Shown here: piece by piece, positions 10,065-21,274 of the stretch | Layout: each line of letters opens with the position of its first letter | How positions within the stretch are numbered: the stretch's first letter is position 1 | Assembly: GCF_040183065.1 (NCBI RefSeq) | Contig: NC_091128.1 | Coordinates: forward strand, 171,651,244 to 171,715,243 | Direction of reading: 5' to 3' | Source: Periplaneta americana | Lineage: Eukaryota; Arthropoda; Insecta; Blattodea; Blattidae | Length of the DNA: 64,000 bases | The notes under the pieces: model-generated | What the model was told of the DNA's origin: nothing | The model's input: only the letters and a program-made list of their open reading frames with translations | Databases searched by the model: none | Translations under genes and position numbers: made by a program

Positions 10065-13000
10065 ATGGTGAGTGTTAAGATTATTATTAAATAAATCTGT
10101 TTTTATCTTAAGAATCCGATATCAGAATGTGGTTATAAATAATTATCCTCAAATACTTTAAATTATAGAGCGTATATTTTAAAATGCTATGTGTATGAAA
10201 GGCTAGAAATGTTTACAAATCTTGTAAAATAATTTTTTGAGGTTATGATTATGGCTCCAAAGTCGCGTGGCATGAGATTGTTGATATTTTCAGAATTTCA
10301 GTAAAGTAATATAGGTCAATTTGTCCTTAGGGTAAAGTCAAGTGTTCGGAGCTACGGACAAAAGACAAGAAAGAGTTGCTGAAGCAACTAGATGAACTGA
10401 AAACAGAACTTACCAACCTTCGGGTTGCAAAGGTGACGGGAGGTGCAGCATCTAAACTTTCCAAAATGTAAGTAAAATAATTGACATCAGAAGTGATTAA
10501 ATTGTAGTACTTTTTTCTTGTAGAACGTCATTTTATTTTATTAATGCGCCAATAGATCTCTTGTTGATATCTTGTTAGCTTAAATTCTGAAAAATGTCAG
10601 TGTTAGCAGACTGCTCTTGTAAATGAATAAAGTTATAAAGTTCTTTAGAAAATTGTGTAGTTGTAAATGAATTCAGGCATATGTTACGGACTGGTTTTAA
10701 TAAATTTGAACTGATTGTTTGACAATTTGTGCCTGAACAGATGGTTATTTAACGTAATTTACATGTCTAAATAGACAATTTGTCTTTGTGATAGTACGAT
10801 ATTTACTTGTGTTCCTTAAGTAAGTGTACTTAATATGTAATTTTGTCTTTCAGCCGCGTTGTTCGGAAAGCTATTGCTCGTGTGTACATTGTGATGCACC
10901 AGAAGCAGAAGGAGAATCTAAGGAAACTTTTTAAGGTTAGTGTCCCCCTCCCTAGTCCTTTCGTTTCTCTTTCGAACACTTATAGCATGCATAGATTACT
11001 TATATAAGAAATTTCGGAGTTTCTTTCATTCTTGCAATTTTTTAAACTTCAGTTTATGATTAACTGGGAGGGTAAAGTAGGCAGAGGATAGTTATGGTGA
11101 AATTTGTGTAATTCTTCTGCGACATGTTCCGCCATCCCGGGAAGAGGAAGCATTCGGGGCGATGGAGAAAGGGAGAGGTCCACACCTGTGGAGTAACGGT
11201 CAGCGCGTCTGGCCGCGAAACCAGGTGGCCCGGGTTCGAATCCCGGTCGGGGCAAGTTACCTGGTTGAGGTTTTTTCCGGGGTTTTCCCTCAACCCAATA
11301 CGAGCAAATGCTGGGTAACTTTCGGTGATGGATCCCGGACTCATTTCACCGGCATTATCACCTTCATTTCATTCAGACGCTAAATAACCTAGATGTTGAT
11401 ACAGCGTCGTAAAATAACCCAATTAAAAAAAAAAGAAAGAGAGAGTTTTAGGGCAGGGGAAGAGTTCCTTCTGTGAAGAAAGGAAAGAACCAAACAGAAA
11501 TTAGATGAAACATGAGGTTTATAGATTTTTCTTGCATCTACTTTGCCTGAACTCTGCTCTGTCTTTCCTCTTCTCCAATTCTCTGTCATTCTTTCCCTGC
11601 CTTCCTCTCTGTCTGTAATGATCCTGTTACCAGAAGATAGAACTACATACAACATTTAATTATAAATTTCTTACCTGATGTAGACTAGAACCATCCATCC
11701 TCGAATCCACAGTGTGGTTCACACCTGTGGAGTAACGATTAGCGCGTCTAGCCGCGAAACCAGGTGGCCCGGGTTCCATTCTTGGTCGGGGCAAATTACC
11801 TGGTTGAGGTTTTTTCCGGGGTTTTCGCTCAACCCAACATGAGCAAATGCTTTCGGTGTTGGACCCCGGACTCATTTCACTGGCATTATCACCATCTCAT
11901 TCAGATGCTAAATAACCTAAGCTTTTGATAAAGCGTCGTAAAATAACCTACAAAAATAAAATAAAAATCCACAGTGTGACATGTTACCACTAATTATACT
12001 CTGGCAGTTGCATGGTAAAATTTCAGATATGCTATTCCTGTTACCTTGTAGGTCGGCTTGAGAGGTCCAGGGGAAATGTTTTAAATGGAAGGAGTAATGG
12101 CAATAACGTAATGAAAGGGAATTCTTGGCAGGCATATGGTGTGAGAGGAAGGGATAAGAGTGATGGTAAAAGTAATTAGTCTGTTGAGAATAATGGCATG
12201 TAGTTTTTTAATTGCTTATTTTACGACGCTTCATCAACTCCTATGGTTATCTAGCATCTTAATGCGATAGTAATAATGCTAGTGAAATGAGTACAGGGTC
12301 CAGTGCCGAAAGTCACCCAACATTTGCTCTTAATGGCTTGAGGGAAAACTCCGGAAAACACCTCAACTAGGTAACTTGCCCCAAACAGGATTTGAACCCA
12401 GGCCTGCTTGTTTCACGGTCAGACATGCTAACTTCACAGCGGTGGATGACATGTAGTTGGTGTAATGTAGGATTGTTCTGTTATGTGGAAGTAAATGAAT
12501 CAGCATATGTGAACTGAAATTTTTCGATTCTTTAGCACACTGGACCTCTCAGCAAAGTGGAAACCCCCCCCCCCCCCCAAAAAAAAAGGTTACTGTGTAA
12601 ATGCATTTTGTTATGACAATATGTGACCGAGTACTGAACTTGAATGGGAATGTCTTTCTTCGTAACACGTGATGAGTGCATTGTGGGACTAGAGCAGTGC
12701 CATAAGCAGCTAAATTACTGGAAGTGAAAGCTGTCATTCAACATAGTGAAAGAGCTTTGCTAATCTGTGGTTTGCAAAACTTGGTATCTATGTACAGCCT
12801 TAGATACAAAAAATGACCACTGTCCTGTAGCGTAAAATTTGTCTTAAGTCTACTTCGGACAATGCCTGGTTCACAGAACTTGGAAAAGGATGTTTATTTT
12901 CACTTAATTTACTCCTTGAATATATCTTCGTTATAGATTATTCACTAAGGAGGATACTAGTGAAGTGCTGTGTATGGAGTATTGGAGTGTGGCATTGTAT

Positions 13001-15394
13001 GGGGGCAGAAACATGGACATTACGACGAAGTGAATAGAAGCATTTGAAATGTGGATATGGAGAAGAATGGAGCGTGTGAATTGGACAGACAGAATAAGAA
13101 ACGAAGCTGTGTTGGAAAGAATGAGTGAAGAAAGAATGATGCTGAAACTGATCAGGAAGAGGAAAAGGAATTGGTTGGGTCACTGGCTGAGAAGAAACTG
13201 CCTACTGAAGGATGGATGCACTGGAAGGAATGGTGAACGGGAGAAGAGTTAGGGGCAGAAGAAGATAGGCAGATAGCACTGGCTGCTCGTGAGATTTGAT
13301 GTTGGAGGTTCACATATTGAATATCGTACTCATAAATAAGTTACGACATTAATTTATAGCATTACTGTTTTCGTGTACATGAACTCGTTCTCAGAAATAT
13401 AAACATAAAATCAAACTAAGAATCAAATACTCAGCTAACCCAGTAATTCGGAAGGGGATGGTGTTGCTGTTGAATATTTCTGGTGAAAATCCATCCTTCT
13501 CTCCTTTTTTGTTGAAAATAAGTTGATCACTCTCTTGTTGAAATCCACACATTCCGTAACCATGGATTTTTCAATGGATAGCATTGCTAAGGCTGTTAGA
13601 CGTTCTTCCTCCATCGTACTTCGAAGAAACGTTTTCACCCGAGTTTGACTCTGTAAAGTTTTATTAGCACTTCCTAGTTTAGAGCGAAACGGGCATTGTT
13701 AAGTACTTACATAGAATGTTATACAGAACTCTGTTATTTAACAGACACACTTTGAACTATATAAAACTCCTGATATCAGGGATAAAACGCAGAATTTGTA
13801 ATGCACATGCTGACTTCTACCCACTCTGCACAATACACTCCACGATACAAACGGCTCAAGACCGTGCTTTCGAATGCGCCCTGTAATCAGCGTTAGGTGA
13901 TTCATAGCAGTCCTGTAATGAGCATGACGGCACGAGGACTGATATCGTTCTCTGTGCATCAGTCAAATGGGCAAGCTTTCTTTGCGCTTCCTCTAGTGTG
14001 AGTCACAGAGGACAGTGTTGGAGCCACAGCTTTCGTTGGCGACAACAGCGGTTTTTTTAAACACACTTTTCCTCTACTTCTTAGCGTGTTCCCACTGCCG
14101 CAGGCTGTTTTAAAAGGTCTAGCTGGTTCACTTCTGAGAATGAAACCCCAGATGCAACTATTTCCTCTGACTTTACTGGCTATAACTCACTTATGCTCTA
14201 ACCAAAAGAAGCCGAACATCCAGCAGTTTCTTTCTATAGTTACTCTTCTCCAAGAGACAGGGGTTCAGTGAACCTAAAGAGAGCTGCGCCTGTCAGACAA
14301 CATTAAGGTGTGAGTATATGGATCATATGAGGAGACAAAGAGGAAGGCAGAAAATAGGAAAGATTGGAGTAAGCTGAAAACAAAGGAAAAACAGAAATTC
14401 CTTCACGTGTATCTAAGCTCTCATGGAATCAACCGAAGTCTTCCGAAGGAAGCTTACAGTCTTACTAATAAACCGTGTATAGTTTTTATATGAGACTTAT
14501 GCAGAGTTGAGACAGAAAACGTTACTAATAAACAGTGCATAAGTGATGGACGTATAAACAGCCTGTAACTATACAATGGGAATTGCTTTGCAGTAGTTAT
14601 ATACATGAAACCCCTTGTTTAAGCGTTGTATATAGGGAAAAAATGACCGCCCCTCTAACAGCTGTTCGTATCGACTGTCATTTTATGACGATGGTTGCCT
14701 AGTAACCAAAGAAGAACAAACCAAATATCATAGAATTATTAGAATAATATTGCTGTAGCTTGTACTCTTTGACCAAAATGTAGTGTGGTAATCGATTACA
14801 GCCAGTTGTACTATCGATATTTAACACGCCACACTAGAGCACTCTACCGGATGCAGTAGAGAACCTCAGATATTCTATTACCTTTCGTAACGAAGTAATG
14901 ACGAAACTATGACGTAGCTGTCTAACAGTTATACTGTTATACACGACGTATGTACTGATTATTAGTAAGGAATTTACACACGACTTATAAACGAGCTACT
15001 CATTGTATAAGTATAAGACAGTTAAACGTCTGTATATAGGGTTTTTATTAGTAAGACCGATAGTGTATACCAGCCAGTTATTTTTTTTTGTCTAAGTCTG
15101 TACATTATACAATATCAAACATACATATTATGAATGTGACGTGTTGGCAGAAAACTTTTCATAGATTTCTTACAAATTAAATTTTGTGTATGGGCACAAA
15201 TTGCATAGGTAGTAGGTATTTTAACACACTGATTTTTGTTGCAGAATAAGAAGTACAAGCCTCTGGACCTGAGACCCAAGAAGACACGTGCAATTCGTCG
15301 AGCTCTGACCAAGCACGAAAGTCGTATTAAAACACGAAAGGAAATAAGGAAACGAAGAGCAAATCCACCGAGAAAGTTTGCAGTTAAGGCTTGA
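10065..15394 (+). CDS. RpL35: Large-subunit ribosomal protein L35 (uL29)
   Basis: Four coding exons: 10065-10067 (only the ATG), 10331-10467, 10854-10935 and 15245-15394, giving 372 nt or 123 aa, the usual length. All introns are GT-AG. The protein starts [20 protein letters not shown] and contains [30 protein letters not shown], and [20 protein letters not shown], ending [12 protein letters not shown]. uL29 sits near the polypeptide exit tunnel of the 60S subunit and contacts the signal recognition particle and nascent-chain factors. Splicing directly after the ATG is common in this gene. Intron 3 is 4.3 kb and carries three SINE copies, a LINE tail and a hAT relic. The gene shares a promoter region with ARPC5. 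Confidence 0.97.
11179..11434 (+). repeat. SINE, family A copy 1
   Basis: tRNA-derived head CCTGTGGAGTAACGG, then B box GGGTTCGAATCCC. The family body follows (CAAGTTACCTGGTTGAGG, TTTTTTCCGGGGTTTTCCCT, GGACTCATTTCACCGGC) and the end is GCGTCGTAAAATAACCC plus A-rich tail. Other copies lie at 11717, 12206 (-), 41798 (-), 43492, 51840 (-, partial) and 61807. In RpL35 intron 3. Confidence 0.88.
11717..11965 (+). repeat. SINE, family A copy 2, with 13-bp TSD
   Basis: Same family as 11179. It is bounded by the direct repeat AATCCACAGTGTG (11704-11716 and 11966-11978), proof of insertion by target-primed reverse transcription. In RpL35 intron 3. Confidence 0.9.
12206..12449 (-). repeat. SINE, family A copy 3, divergent
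   Basis: Minus-strand copy with more substitutions than copies 1 and 2, so probably older. It is flanked by the direct repeat CATGTAGTT (12197-12205 and 12450-12458). Confidence 0.85.
12566..12587. repeat. Homopolymer C-run then A-run
   Basis: About 14 C followed by about 10 A in RpL35 intron 3. Length is likely uncertain in any assembly. Confidence 0.7.
12945..13260 (+). mobile_element. LINE 3'-end fragment
   Basis: A clear frame at 13049-13252 reads [20 protein letters not shown], then [20 protein letters not shown], the region downstream of the reverse-transcriptase domain in several insect non-LTR retrotransposons. Upstream, 12960-13040 encodes a decayed [10 protein letters not shown]-like motif in other frames. 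Severely 5'-truncated; no RT active site is present. Confidence 0.75.
13436..13650 (-). pseudogene. hAT dimerisation-domain relic (ZMYM1-like)
   Basis: Minus-strand frame 13638-13435 begins [20 protein letters not shown] and [20 protein letters not shown], which matches the C-terminal hAT dimerisation block of ZMYM1/TTF-finger transposases (LRSTMGEERL, then ALLSIxxD). Only the C terminus survives. A separate N-terminal-half relic of the same kind of protein lies at 19740-20195. Confidence 0.7.
14457..15062. repeat. Possible MITE with CTTACTAATAAA ends
   Basis: CAGTCTTACTAATAAACCGT near 14457 is matched by the inverse TTTTTATTAGTAAGACC near 15045. A further internal GTTACTAATAAACAGTG lies near 14522, and CGTTGTATATAGGG / TGTATATAGGG motifs recur. 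About 600 bp, no coding. Superfamily not assigned. Confidence 0.45.
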
Positions 15395-15425
15395 AATTTA
15401 ATGACTTCTGGAATGCTGTATCATA

Positions 15426-15439
15426 AATAAACAAATAAA
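15426..15439 (+). terminator. RpL35 poly(A) signals
   Basis: Two overlapping-range AATAAA hexamers (15426-15431 and 15434-15439) lie 32 and 40 bp after the RpL35 stop codon, giving a very short 3' UTR, as usual for ribosomal protein genes. Confidence 0.8.
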
Positions 15440-15794
15440 ACGTCCTTGTTTTATACCTCTTTATTAAATTTATATCCTACTCCTCTGGTGAGTTATTGGG
15501 TAAGCTTCCGCCCAAGACCGTCTCCAATACTCAGGCCTTAATGTAGGTATCGATAGTGGCCAAAATGGCGCCGGTAGAGGTCCAAGCATGATTACCACGT
15601 GGTTTTGTTATGATGTTTTCTTGTGTTAATTACGTCGTGAAATCGGCCATTCGTGTTGTGTACCGGGTTGTAATTCTAATAGTGGATCTGTGTCTCATAT
15701 TTTAGTGTTTGAGTTTCCGAAAAGTACAACTTTACTACGCGACAAATGGTTTAGGTGCATAATCGTGACAATTTCCAAGTTAAGGAAATTACAG

Positions 15795-15905
15795 TTTGTT
15801 GTTGTTTAGTCAACTGTCCGAAGACAGGTCTGAACATCACAAATGATACCAACAAGGCACCACTTATGAGACAACTAAGCCAAGAGATTATGAGGTAGAG
15901 TGGCC
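15795..15905. repeat. SINE-like insertion splitting the THAP relic
   Basis: The sequence GTTTAGTCAACTGTCCGAAG through ACCAACAAGGCACCACTTATG separates the two THAP halves. It has the look of a short cockroach SINE body, but only one copy is in the window, so the class is inferred from its position. Confidence 0.45.
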
Positions 15906-16505
15906 ATTTCGTATCTTCCTAAAATGACAGTGTTACACATAAAACATTTTGAACCTAAATTAGTTATTAGGAAAGATATTTTTCCTATCGTAAATGGTGA
16001 TCCTTTTCGTATTCCTCGGGAAATTTCGAATATTACCCATGACGCCTAAAGAGTCATATTTCCTAACCAACTTTCATATCGTACTGTCAGTCATTCTAGT
16101 GCCTAGAAAGAATCCACATCAACGGAAAGGGGAACAGATTGAGAGAGAAGAATTTTTCAGGGAATGGTGTGAAAGGGAAATTATTAGCACTTTCGAGATC
16201 AGTTTCAAAGTGATGTTCAGGAAAGAAATGTGGTTTCATTTATGACTGTTGTTTAAGGTGACTGTTATTTTCTTAAATATGAAAGATGACCGTGTAGAAG
16301 AAATTCTGTCATTAATAACTGTACAAAGGTGTTGAACGAGAGAAAAACATTTCAAACCAATTACCGAGAAAAGTGAAAAGAAGTCATGAAGAGTTAGGCC
16401 TAAGCCTAAAAGTGACAAAACATGAAGAATTGAAATTCAAGACGAATTAGGCTAAGGACCCTAGATTGTCAACATCCATATATTAAACATATAAAATATA
16501 AGCTG

Positions 16506-16507
<2 letters not shown>

Positions 16508-16579
<72 letters not shown>
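16508..16579. repeat. (TTA)n microsatellite
   Basis: About 24 uninterrupted TTA units, followed by AGTAGTAGC and (AGC)n, inside the P-type element. Confidence 0.95.
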
Positions 16580-17013
16580 GTAGTAGCAGCAGCAGCAGCT
16601 TTTGAGTATGTGTTAACCTTTTGTATGCCCAACAACTATTAGTGAACGTTTGCATATACTGCAGTAACTTATACGCAGTTCAGGGTATGATTTTCAACTT
16701 ACTGAAAAGTGTTTTCAAGCTGGATTGCACTGTCAAGTTCATAACTTCACAGCAATGTGTTTCTACTCGTACCGTATTTATCTTATTGCGTTGTCTCGCC
16801 TTTGAAATTGAACTTAACATTGCTCATAAATTAACACTGGATGTTTATTTAAGACAAAAGTTAGTAATTCAACTTCAGAAATACGAAAAATTTAAGTATT
16901 TTGACATAAAGATATGGCGGAACCATCTATATAAATGGAAATGGTTGGATCTCTACGGCGGCCATCTTTTTTCTATATTAAGGTCTGAGTATTGGAGACG
17001 GTCTTGTTCCGCC

Positions 17014-18430
17014 CTGATTACTTACATATCAGATTGGTCTTTCCCATGTCATAAAATGGCAACATGCCTATATGAAAGAAAACAGCTGCTAGGATCTCCA
17101 CTGTCGGAACTGATTTTTTTGGTACTGACAGCTGCAAGCTATTACTCCAGTAATTCCATCAGGGTTATAAAATGACTTCTTTTGCAGTCACAAGTTGGCA
17201 GCATAGTGAAATTGATGAAAGTTGTCGTCTTCAAAGTACATTAGGCTGATCACTTTGTATATGTGATCAGGGGCTTCTGTGAGACTCTTGCAACGCAATA
17301 TAGTGTAGTTTGAACAATTCGCTCTCACGTCATGTCTGTAACGTGAGAGATGTTGTCCAGCTTTTGCACACCCTTGTGATACTTGAGACATACACAAGAG
17401 AGGCATTTGGTTGCTCTTCATTGTGTCTAGATGCAGTTGTCTGAAATTTACTTTGGCTCTGGTAGGTTGAACAGAATTCCTTAGCTCCAATGATAGGCTG
17501 TTTAATTTTGTGTTGACAGATTTTATTATCAATAAAGAACTTAACTACAAAATCTTGAATTTCAGATCTAGTATAACAGGATTAAAGACAAGTAAAATAT
17601 TTGTCAGATTAAAAGTCTTAAATCAATGTGATCTAGCTAATATCATTATAAGTTGAAACAAAAACAAAGTAAACTAGAGTGATGAATGAATGAAATAGCC
17701 TATTAGTGTCCCTTAGAAGGGCTAAGGCCTCCTGCAAGAGGGAAAGCTCTGGCTCCGTTTTGCTCACATGTCGAGCTAGTCCACGTGGGCGGAGTTGTGT
17801 ACTACACATCGACAAGTATGACTAAATATTAACACTTTGTCACTTAATTATAACTAAGATATTCAACACTTTTGTCATTTAGGATTGTACTCATTGCTGT
17901 TAGTCTGTTATGCACGTTAGTTATCACATTAGAATATTTAGGCTTTGTCATTCAGGTGATTTCAGTTCCTACTCATTGGTCTACGTTTAATTCGCACTAA
18001 ATTAACATCTAGACTAGAGTACATTTAATACCAAACATGTTGCCTGTAGAAAACACATGTATACATTGCACGTAAGGAAGTATAACAATGAAATTTACGC
18101 TAAGCATTTGTGGTTACTGATGTCAACCAGGAGAAGGCGGCTGAAGTACTTCGACGGGGCGGAAGGGAAACAGTCGCGCATGCGCACCGCGCTGTTCATT
18201 GCAATATTCCTGTTCCACAAACATCTACTGCACGCGTCTATGAGTCTTTGCGACTTTGTGAAAATAATAGTGCGGTTTTTATTGTAGTGTTTTATTAGTT
18301 TCAACAAGACAATTTCTTTTCAGTATACCACAATTCTTGTATTGATTTAGTTATCCTTTGCTTTTCGTGTTAATAGTGTTGATAATAATATAGTTAATAG
18401 AATTTATGTTATTGTATACTGTTATTTAGG
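17014..18430. other. Unassigned; one unrecognised frame
   Basis: No gene recognised. A 114-codon minus frame (17532-17188) has varied composition (CSNYTILRCKSLTEAPDHIY and so on), but I know no family for it and see no splice or promoter support. Around 18110-18240 the sequence becomes GC-richer, with GTCGCGCATGCGCACCGCGC at 18173-18192, just before the transposase relic at 18440; it may be that element's own promoter. Confidence 0.35.
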
Positions 18431-18439
18431 TTTATAGCA

Positions 18440-19560
18440 GTTTTTGTTTATTGTAAATTTGTCGACAAAGAGGAAACAAGGATTGACAATCTATAGCGAA
18501 GAAAGGAATATTATTAGAAGTGCAAAATAATTCTGTGATGAAGAAAAACAACAACAGTGCCTTTGCATTCCTCTTACGAAACCTACAGCAAAGGTAGAAA
18601 AGTACTCTAATCTATCCACAGGAACAATACAGCGTATAAGGAATGACATGAAAGACTGCACAGAAGAAAGTGCGTTGTCGACACCTGAGGGAGAAAAAAA
18701 CGTAAACGTCCAGACTACCGAAACGCAAATGTAGATGACTTCGACGGGAGATTGACAGAAAAGACATAATTGAGAATTTTTATTTGAAAAAAAAGAGGGC
18801 CATCGTTGTAGTAGAGGAGGTAGCGCGTTTGCCTGCTGATCTGCAGTTGTGCTCGGGAGTGAGTTCGATTCCCGTTTGCGCTGACTACCTGGTTGGGTTT
18901 TTTCCGAGGTTTTCCCAAGCAGTAGGCGAATGTCAGGTAATCTATGGCGAATCCTTGGTTTCATTTCGCCAAATACTATCTCACCATCATCAATTCAATC
19001 GACACTGAAGAAGCTAGTAGTTATTACAATGTCGTTAAATAACAACTAAAAATAGTACCAAGCTGCAACAAACGTCTACCCTTTTACAAGAGAAAACTGA
19101 TTTGAAATGAAAGACAACATTAAGACGAATACTGAAGAAAAAGGATTTCAGGTGGAAGAAGTGTGCAGCAAAAAAAATTGAGGAAAACACTGTAAATTAG
19201 AATACGTGAAGATATCTACAGCAAATAAGAAAGCTTAGGAAAGTGGAAAAACCGATTTTGTATCTGGACGAGATGCGGATACATAGGCCTACCAATTTAA
19301 CGTTTCCCAAGTGCTGGCAGGATAAAAATGTTACTGGAGTTTTGACTACCGTAAATGTGTTCAGAACCCCCATTGTTGTCCATCAGGATGGGGGCGGTGG
19401 GGCTAATGGCTTTTTTTTAGAGATTCGAATTAATATACACGGCTGGAACATAAACAGACGATTATCATGGACAGATCATACTCCAGAAATTTTGAAAAAT
19501 GTGATAATGATAGTCATAGCGACAGCACCGAAGATGCGGAATCTTTTATGTCTGACTCCG
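18440..19560 (+). mobile_element. DDE transposase relic split by a SINE
   Basis: The N-terminal part (about 18465-18740) reads in shifting frames: YSEERNIIRSAK, FCDEEKQQQC, YSNLSTGTIQRIRNDMK, NVDDFDGR. The later part (19240-19330) reads PILYLDEMRIHRPTNL with CWQDKNVTGVLTTVN, which looks like the YLDE(S/T)xIH catalytic segment of insect DDE transposases. The very similar N terminus at 32370-32960 shows both belong to one family. A family B SINE (18799-19050) interrupts it, and several frame changes make it non-functional. Confidence 0.65.
18799..19050 (+). repeat. SINE, family B copy 2
   Basis: tRNA-like head GGTAGCGCGTTTGCCTGCTG with B box GAGTTCGATTCCC, then the family B body and the end GTCGTTAAATAACAACTAAA. 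It is inserted in the DDE transposase relic, so it is younger than that relic. Confidence 0.85.
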
Positions 19561-19739
19561 TTCCTGTGTAGCCAAGTAAGTGGACTGAAGTTTTCAGGTC
19601 AGAGTGTAGCGTAAAGTTCCCCCGTCCCGCCTATCTACTCCCCGCGCCAACTCGTAGCGCGAAGACAGTACGTGGATGTGAACAAAAAAATCTGTATTTT
19701 CTTTTCCTTGCCTCTTCGGTGGTGATGCTGCATGGACTA

Positions 19740-20195
19740 GGAGTGGTGTGACAGATTTAGGACATTTGCCCCTAAAAAGCAAAATGCACGAATCTTCGCA
19801 GTCTCACCTGAAAAATGTTGTTTCATTGGCTATGTTACGCAACTCATACTGCTGGGCAATTAAGTGAAACGAACAGAACAAACATTCTCAAACATAATCA
19901 AGAAGCGAGAAAAAATCGTGAAATTATTAAAAAAAAAATATTGATTGTATCAAATTTTGTGGCCAATATGACCTTCCCCTTAGGGGACATAATGAAAAAA
20001 CGATTCGAAGAACCCTGGTGTGTTTCGTGGGTTGCTACAGTTCGTGAGTAATCTAAACGAGCCTCTCAAAAATCATTTGGAACATGTCACTGTTTAAGGT
20101 TATTCTAAGACAATTCAGAATGAACTGGTAGATTGTAAGTTGAGTGTCTGCCGATCTGAAATTCAGACTGAAATCGATGGTATTAGTTTTTCTTA
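19740..20195 (+). pseudogene. ZMYM1-like hAT transposase relic, N-terminal half
   Basis: Pieces in different frames read HESSQSHLKNVVSLAMLRNS, then IDCIKFCGQYDLPLRGH, then PWCVSWVATVRE-type residues in place of the usual G-I-F-R-G-L. This is the stretch after the TTF zinc finger in ZMYM1-type hAT proteins (I-x-F-C-G-x-x-x-L-x-L-R-G-H-D-E). Many stops and shifts; clearly dead. Confidence 0.65.
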
Positions 20196-20374
20196 GGGAT
20201 TAGCAAATGGTCCCACAGACATCTCCCAACTAAGTCAGGGAGTTTTGGTTTTTCGATATGTAGTGCATTTATTTTTGTCCTATACTTATTAGTAATGGTA
20301 TCAAGAAGTGAAATTTGTATGTACCGAAATCTACTGCAGCTCTCCCAATCCACAAGTTCACGAGCCGCCACTGC

Positions 20375-20790
20375 CTTTACCCTTTTCTATCCAGTCCTCT
20401 GACTGAACTCTTACTTTCTTCGACCCCGACGGCATTAGAGCATTCGAGGCCTAGGGGTTCATTTCCCTTTCCTTCCTCCTCTTTCTACTTTTCTGTTCCT
20501 AGTGCTGACCTGCTATGGCACTAAAATCGTCCTCCAGTGGCTTAAGGAGGGAAAGCTGGTGATCAACAAGATCTCCCAGCTAGGTCCAATGGACCCGTCG
20601 ACCAACAGCAGGTGTGGTCCTCCAGACATTCTGGGGGTCGTGTGTGAATGAAGTAGCCATCAAAACGTTAAAATATGGTGTTCACTTAAATCGGCTACAA
20701 CTTGCCATTTTCAAAATATTGGAGTGCAAGAGGTCAAATGACTTTATTGTCAAATGCCTGGCATTAGAAAACAACAACATTGCACGTAAG
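20375..20790 (+). mobile_element. LINE-tailed chimeric retroposon, copy 1
   Basis: The body runs from CCTTTTCTATCCAGTCCTCT through TTCATTTCCC and CTGGTGATCAACAAGATCTC to TCGGCTACAACTTGCCATTT. The last ~65 bp (AATATTGGAGTGCAAGAGGT onward) are the coding-strand 3' end ([16 protein letters not shown] region) of the RNase-H-bearing LINE seen at 54275-52780, ending in (AAC)n. A second copy lies at 52230-52655. It is either a SINE with a LINE-derived tail or an internally deleted LINE. Confidence 0.65.
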
Positions 20791-21008
20791 AATAAAATTA
20801 TGAAAACCAACGCAAAATGCGAAAATCCACCAAATTTTGAAATACATCATGAACCGTAAGTAATGTCATTAATTTCCGAGGGTTATTCTTAGAGATATTT
20901 CAAACAAAGAAGTTTGATTAGATTCGAACAGAAGAGCAGATATTGTAGCCATCCACAGGACTCAATCTAAGTAAGGGATTAGTTCTTGATCCTACAATCT
21001 GGTTTGAG

Positions 21009-21274
21009 AGCGATGCCCTGCAGCACAACACGTTGATGAGGAGAAGAAGAAATCCATTTATGAGTCCTGCATCCCTTATCTAAGTGAGAAATATGAGTAT
21101 AACCTTCCCACTAGTCAGTGGAGTGTTTCTGGTCTTTTGTTTGGTGCACGTGGCACACTCCCTAAATTCACATGTGATATTTTAAAAGCACTCAGATTCC
21201 GATTTTTTTAAATTAAAAAAATTTTGTTGAATATTCTTAAGGATTCAATCCAAATATTACATTACCATTTATAT
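21009..21274 (+). mobile_element. R2-like LINE C-terminal fragment
   Basis: Pieces read EKKKSIYESCIPYLSEKY, then WSVSGLLFGARGTLPKFTCD, then a frame change and ILKDSIQILHYHLY. The same order ([44 protein letters not shown]) occurs at 47041-47450. I read it as the restriction-like endonuclease end of an R2-type non-LTR element. The solo LTR at 21275 is inserted directly into the HLY codons. Confidence 0.55.

Larger units (their letters stand above)
15513..17006 (+). mobile_element. P-superfamily transposon with THAP-domain relic
   Basis: The 1,494-bp element starts CAAGACCGTCTCCAATACTC and ends with the inverse GAGTATTGGAGACGGTCTTG. The inverted match runs on for about 45 bp with some mismatches. 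TTCCGCC repeats directly at both edges (15506-15512 and 17007-17013), one base short of the 8 bp normal for P elements, depending on how the ends are placed. Inside, about 15645-15780 encodes a THAP zinc finger: CCVPGC, then VFEFPKSTTLLRDKWFRC. After an interruption, 15930-16020 continues as HIKHFEPKLVIRKDIF and PFRIPREI. THAP is the DNA-binding domain of P transposases. The catalytic part is gone. A 72-bp (TTA)n run lies at 16508-16579. Confidence 0.85.

Noticed and set aside
16621-17175. 184-codon plus-strand reading frame
   Set aside because: It runs through the right terminal repeat of the P-type element and past its target duplication, has no known domain, and follows a microsatellite. 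A chance frame.
17188-17532. 114-codon minus-strand frame with protein-like composition
   Set aside because: No recognised domain, splice context or promoter; kept only as an unassigned note.
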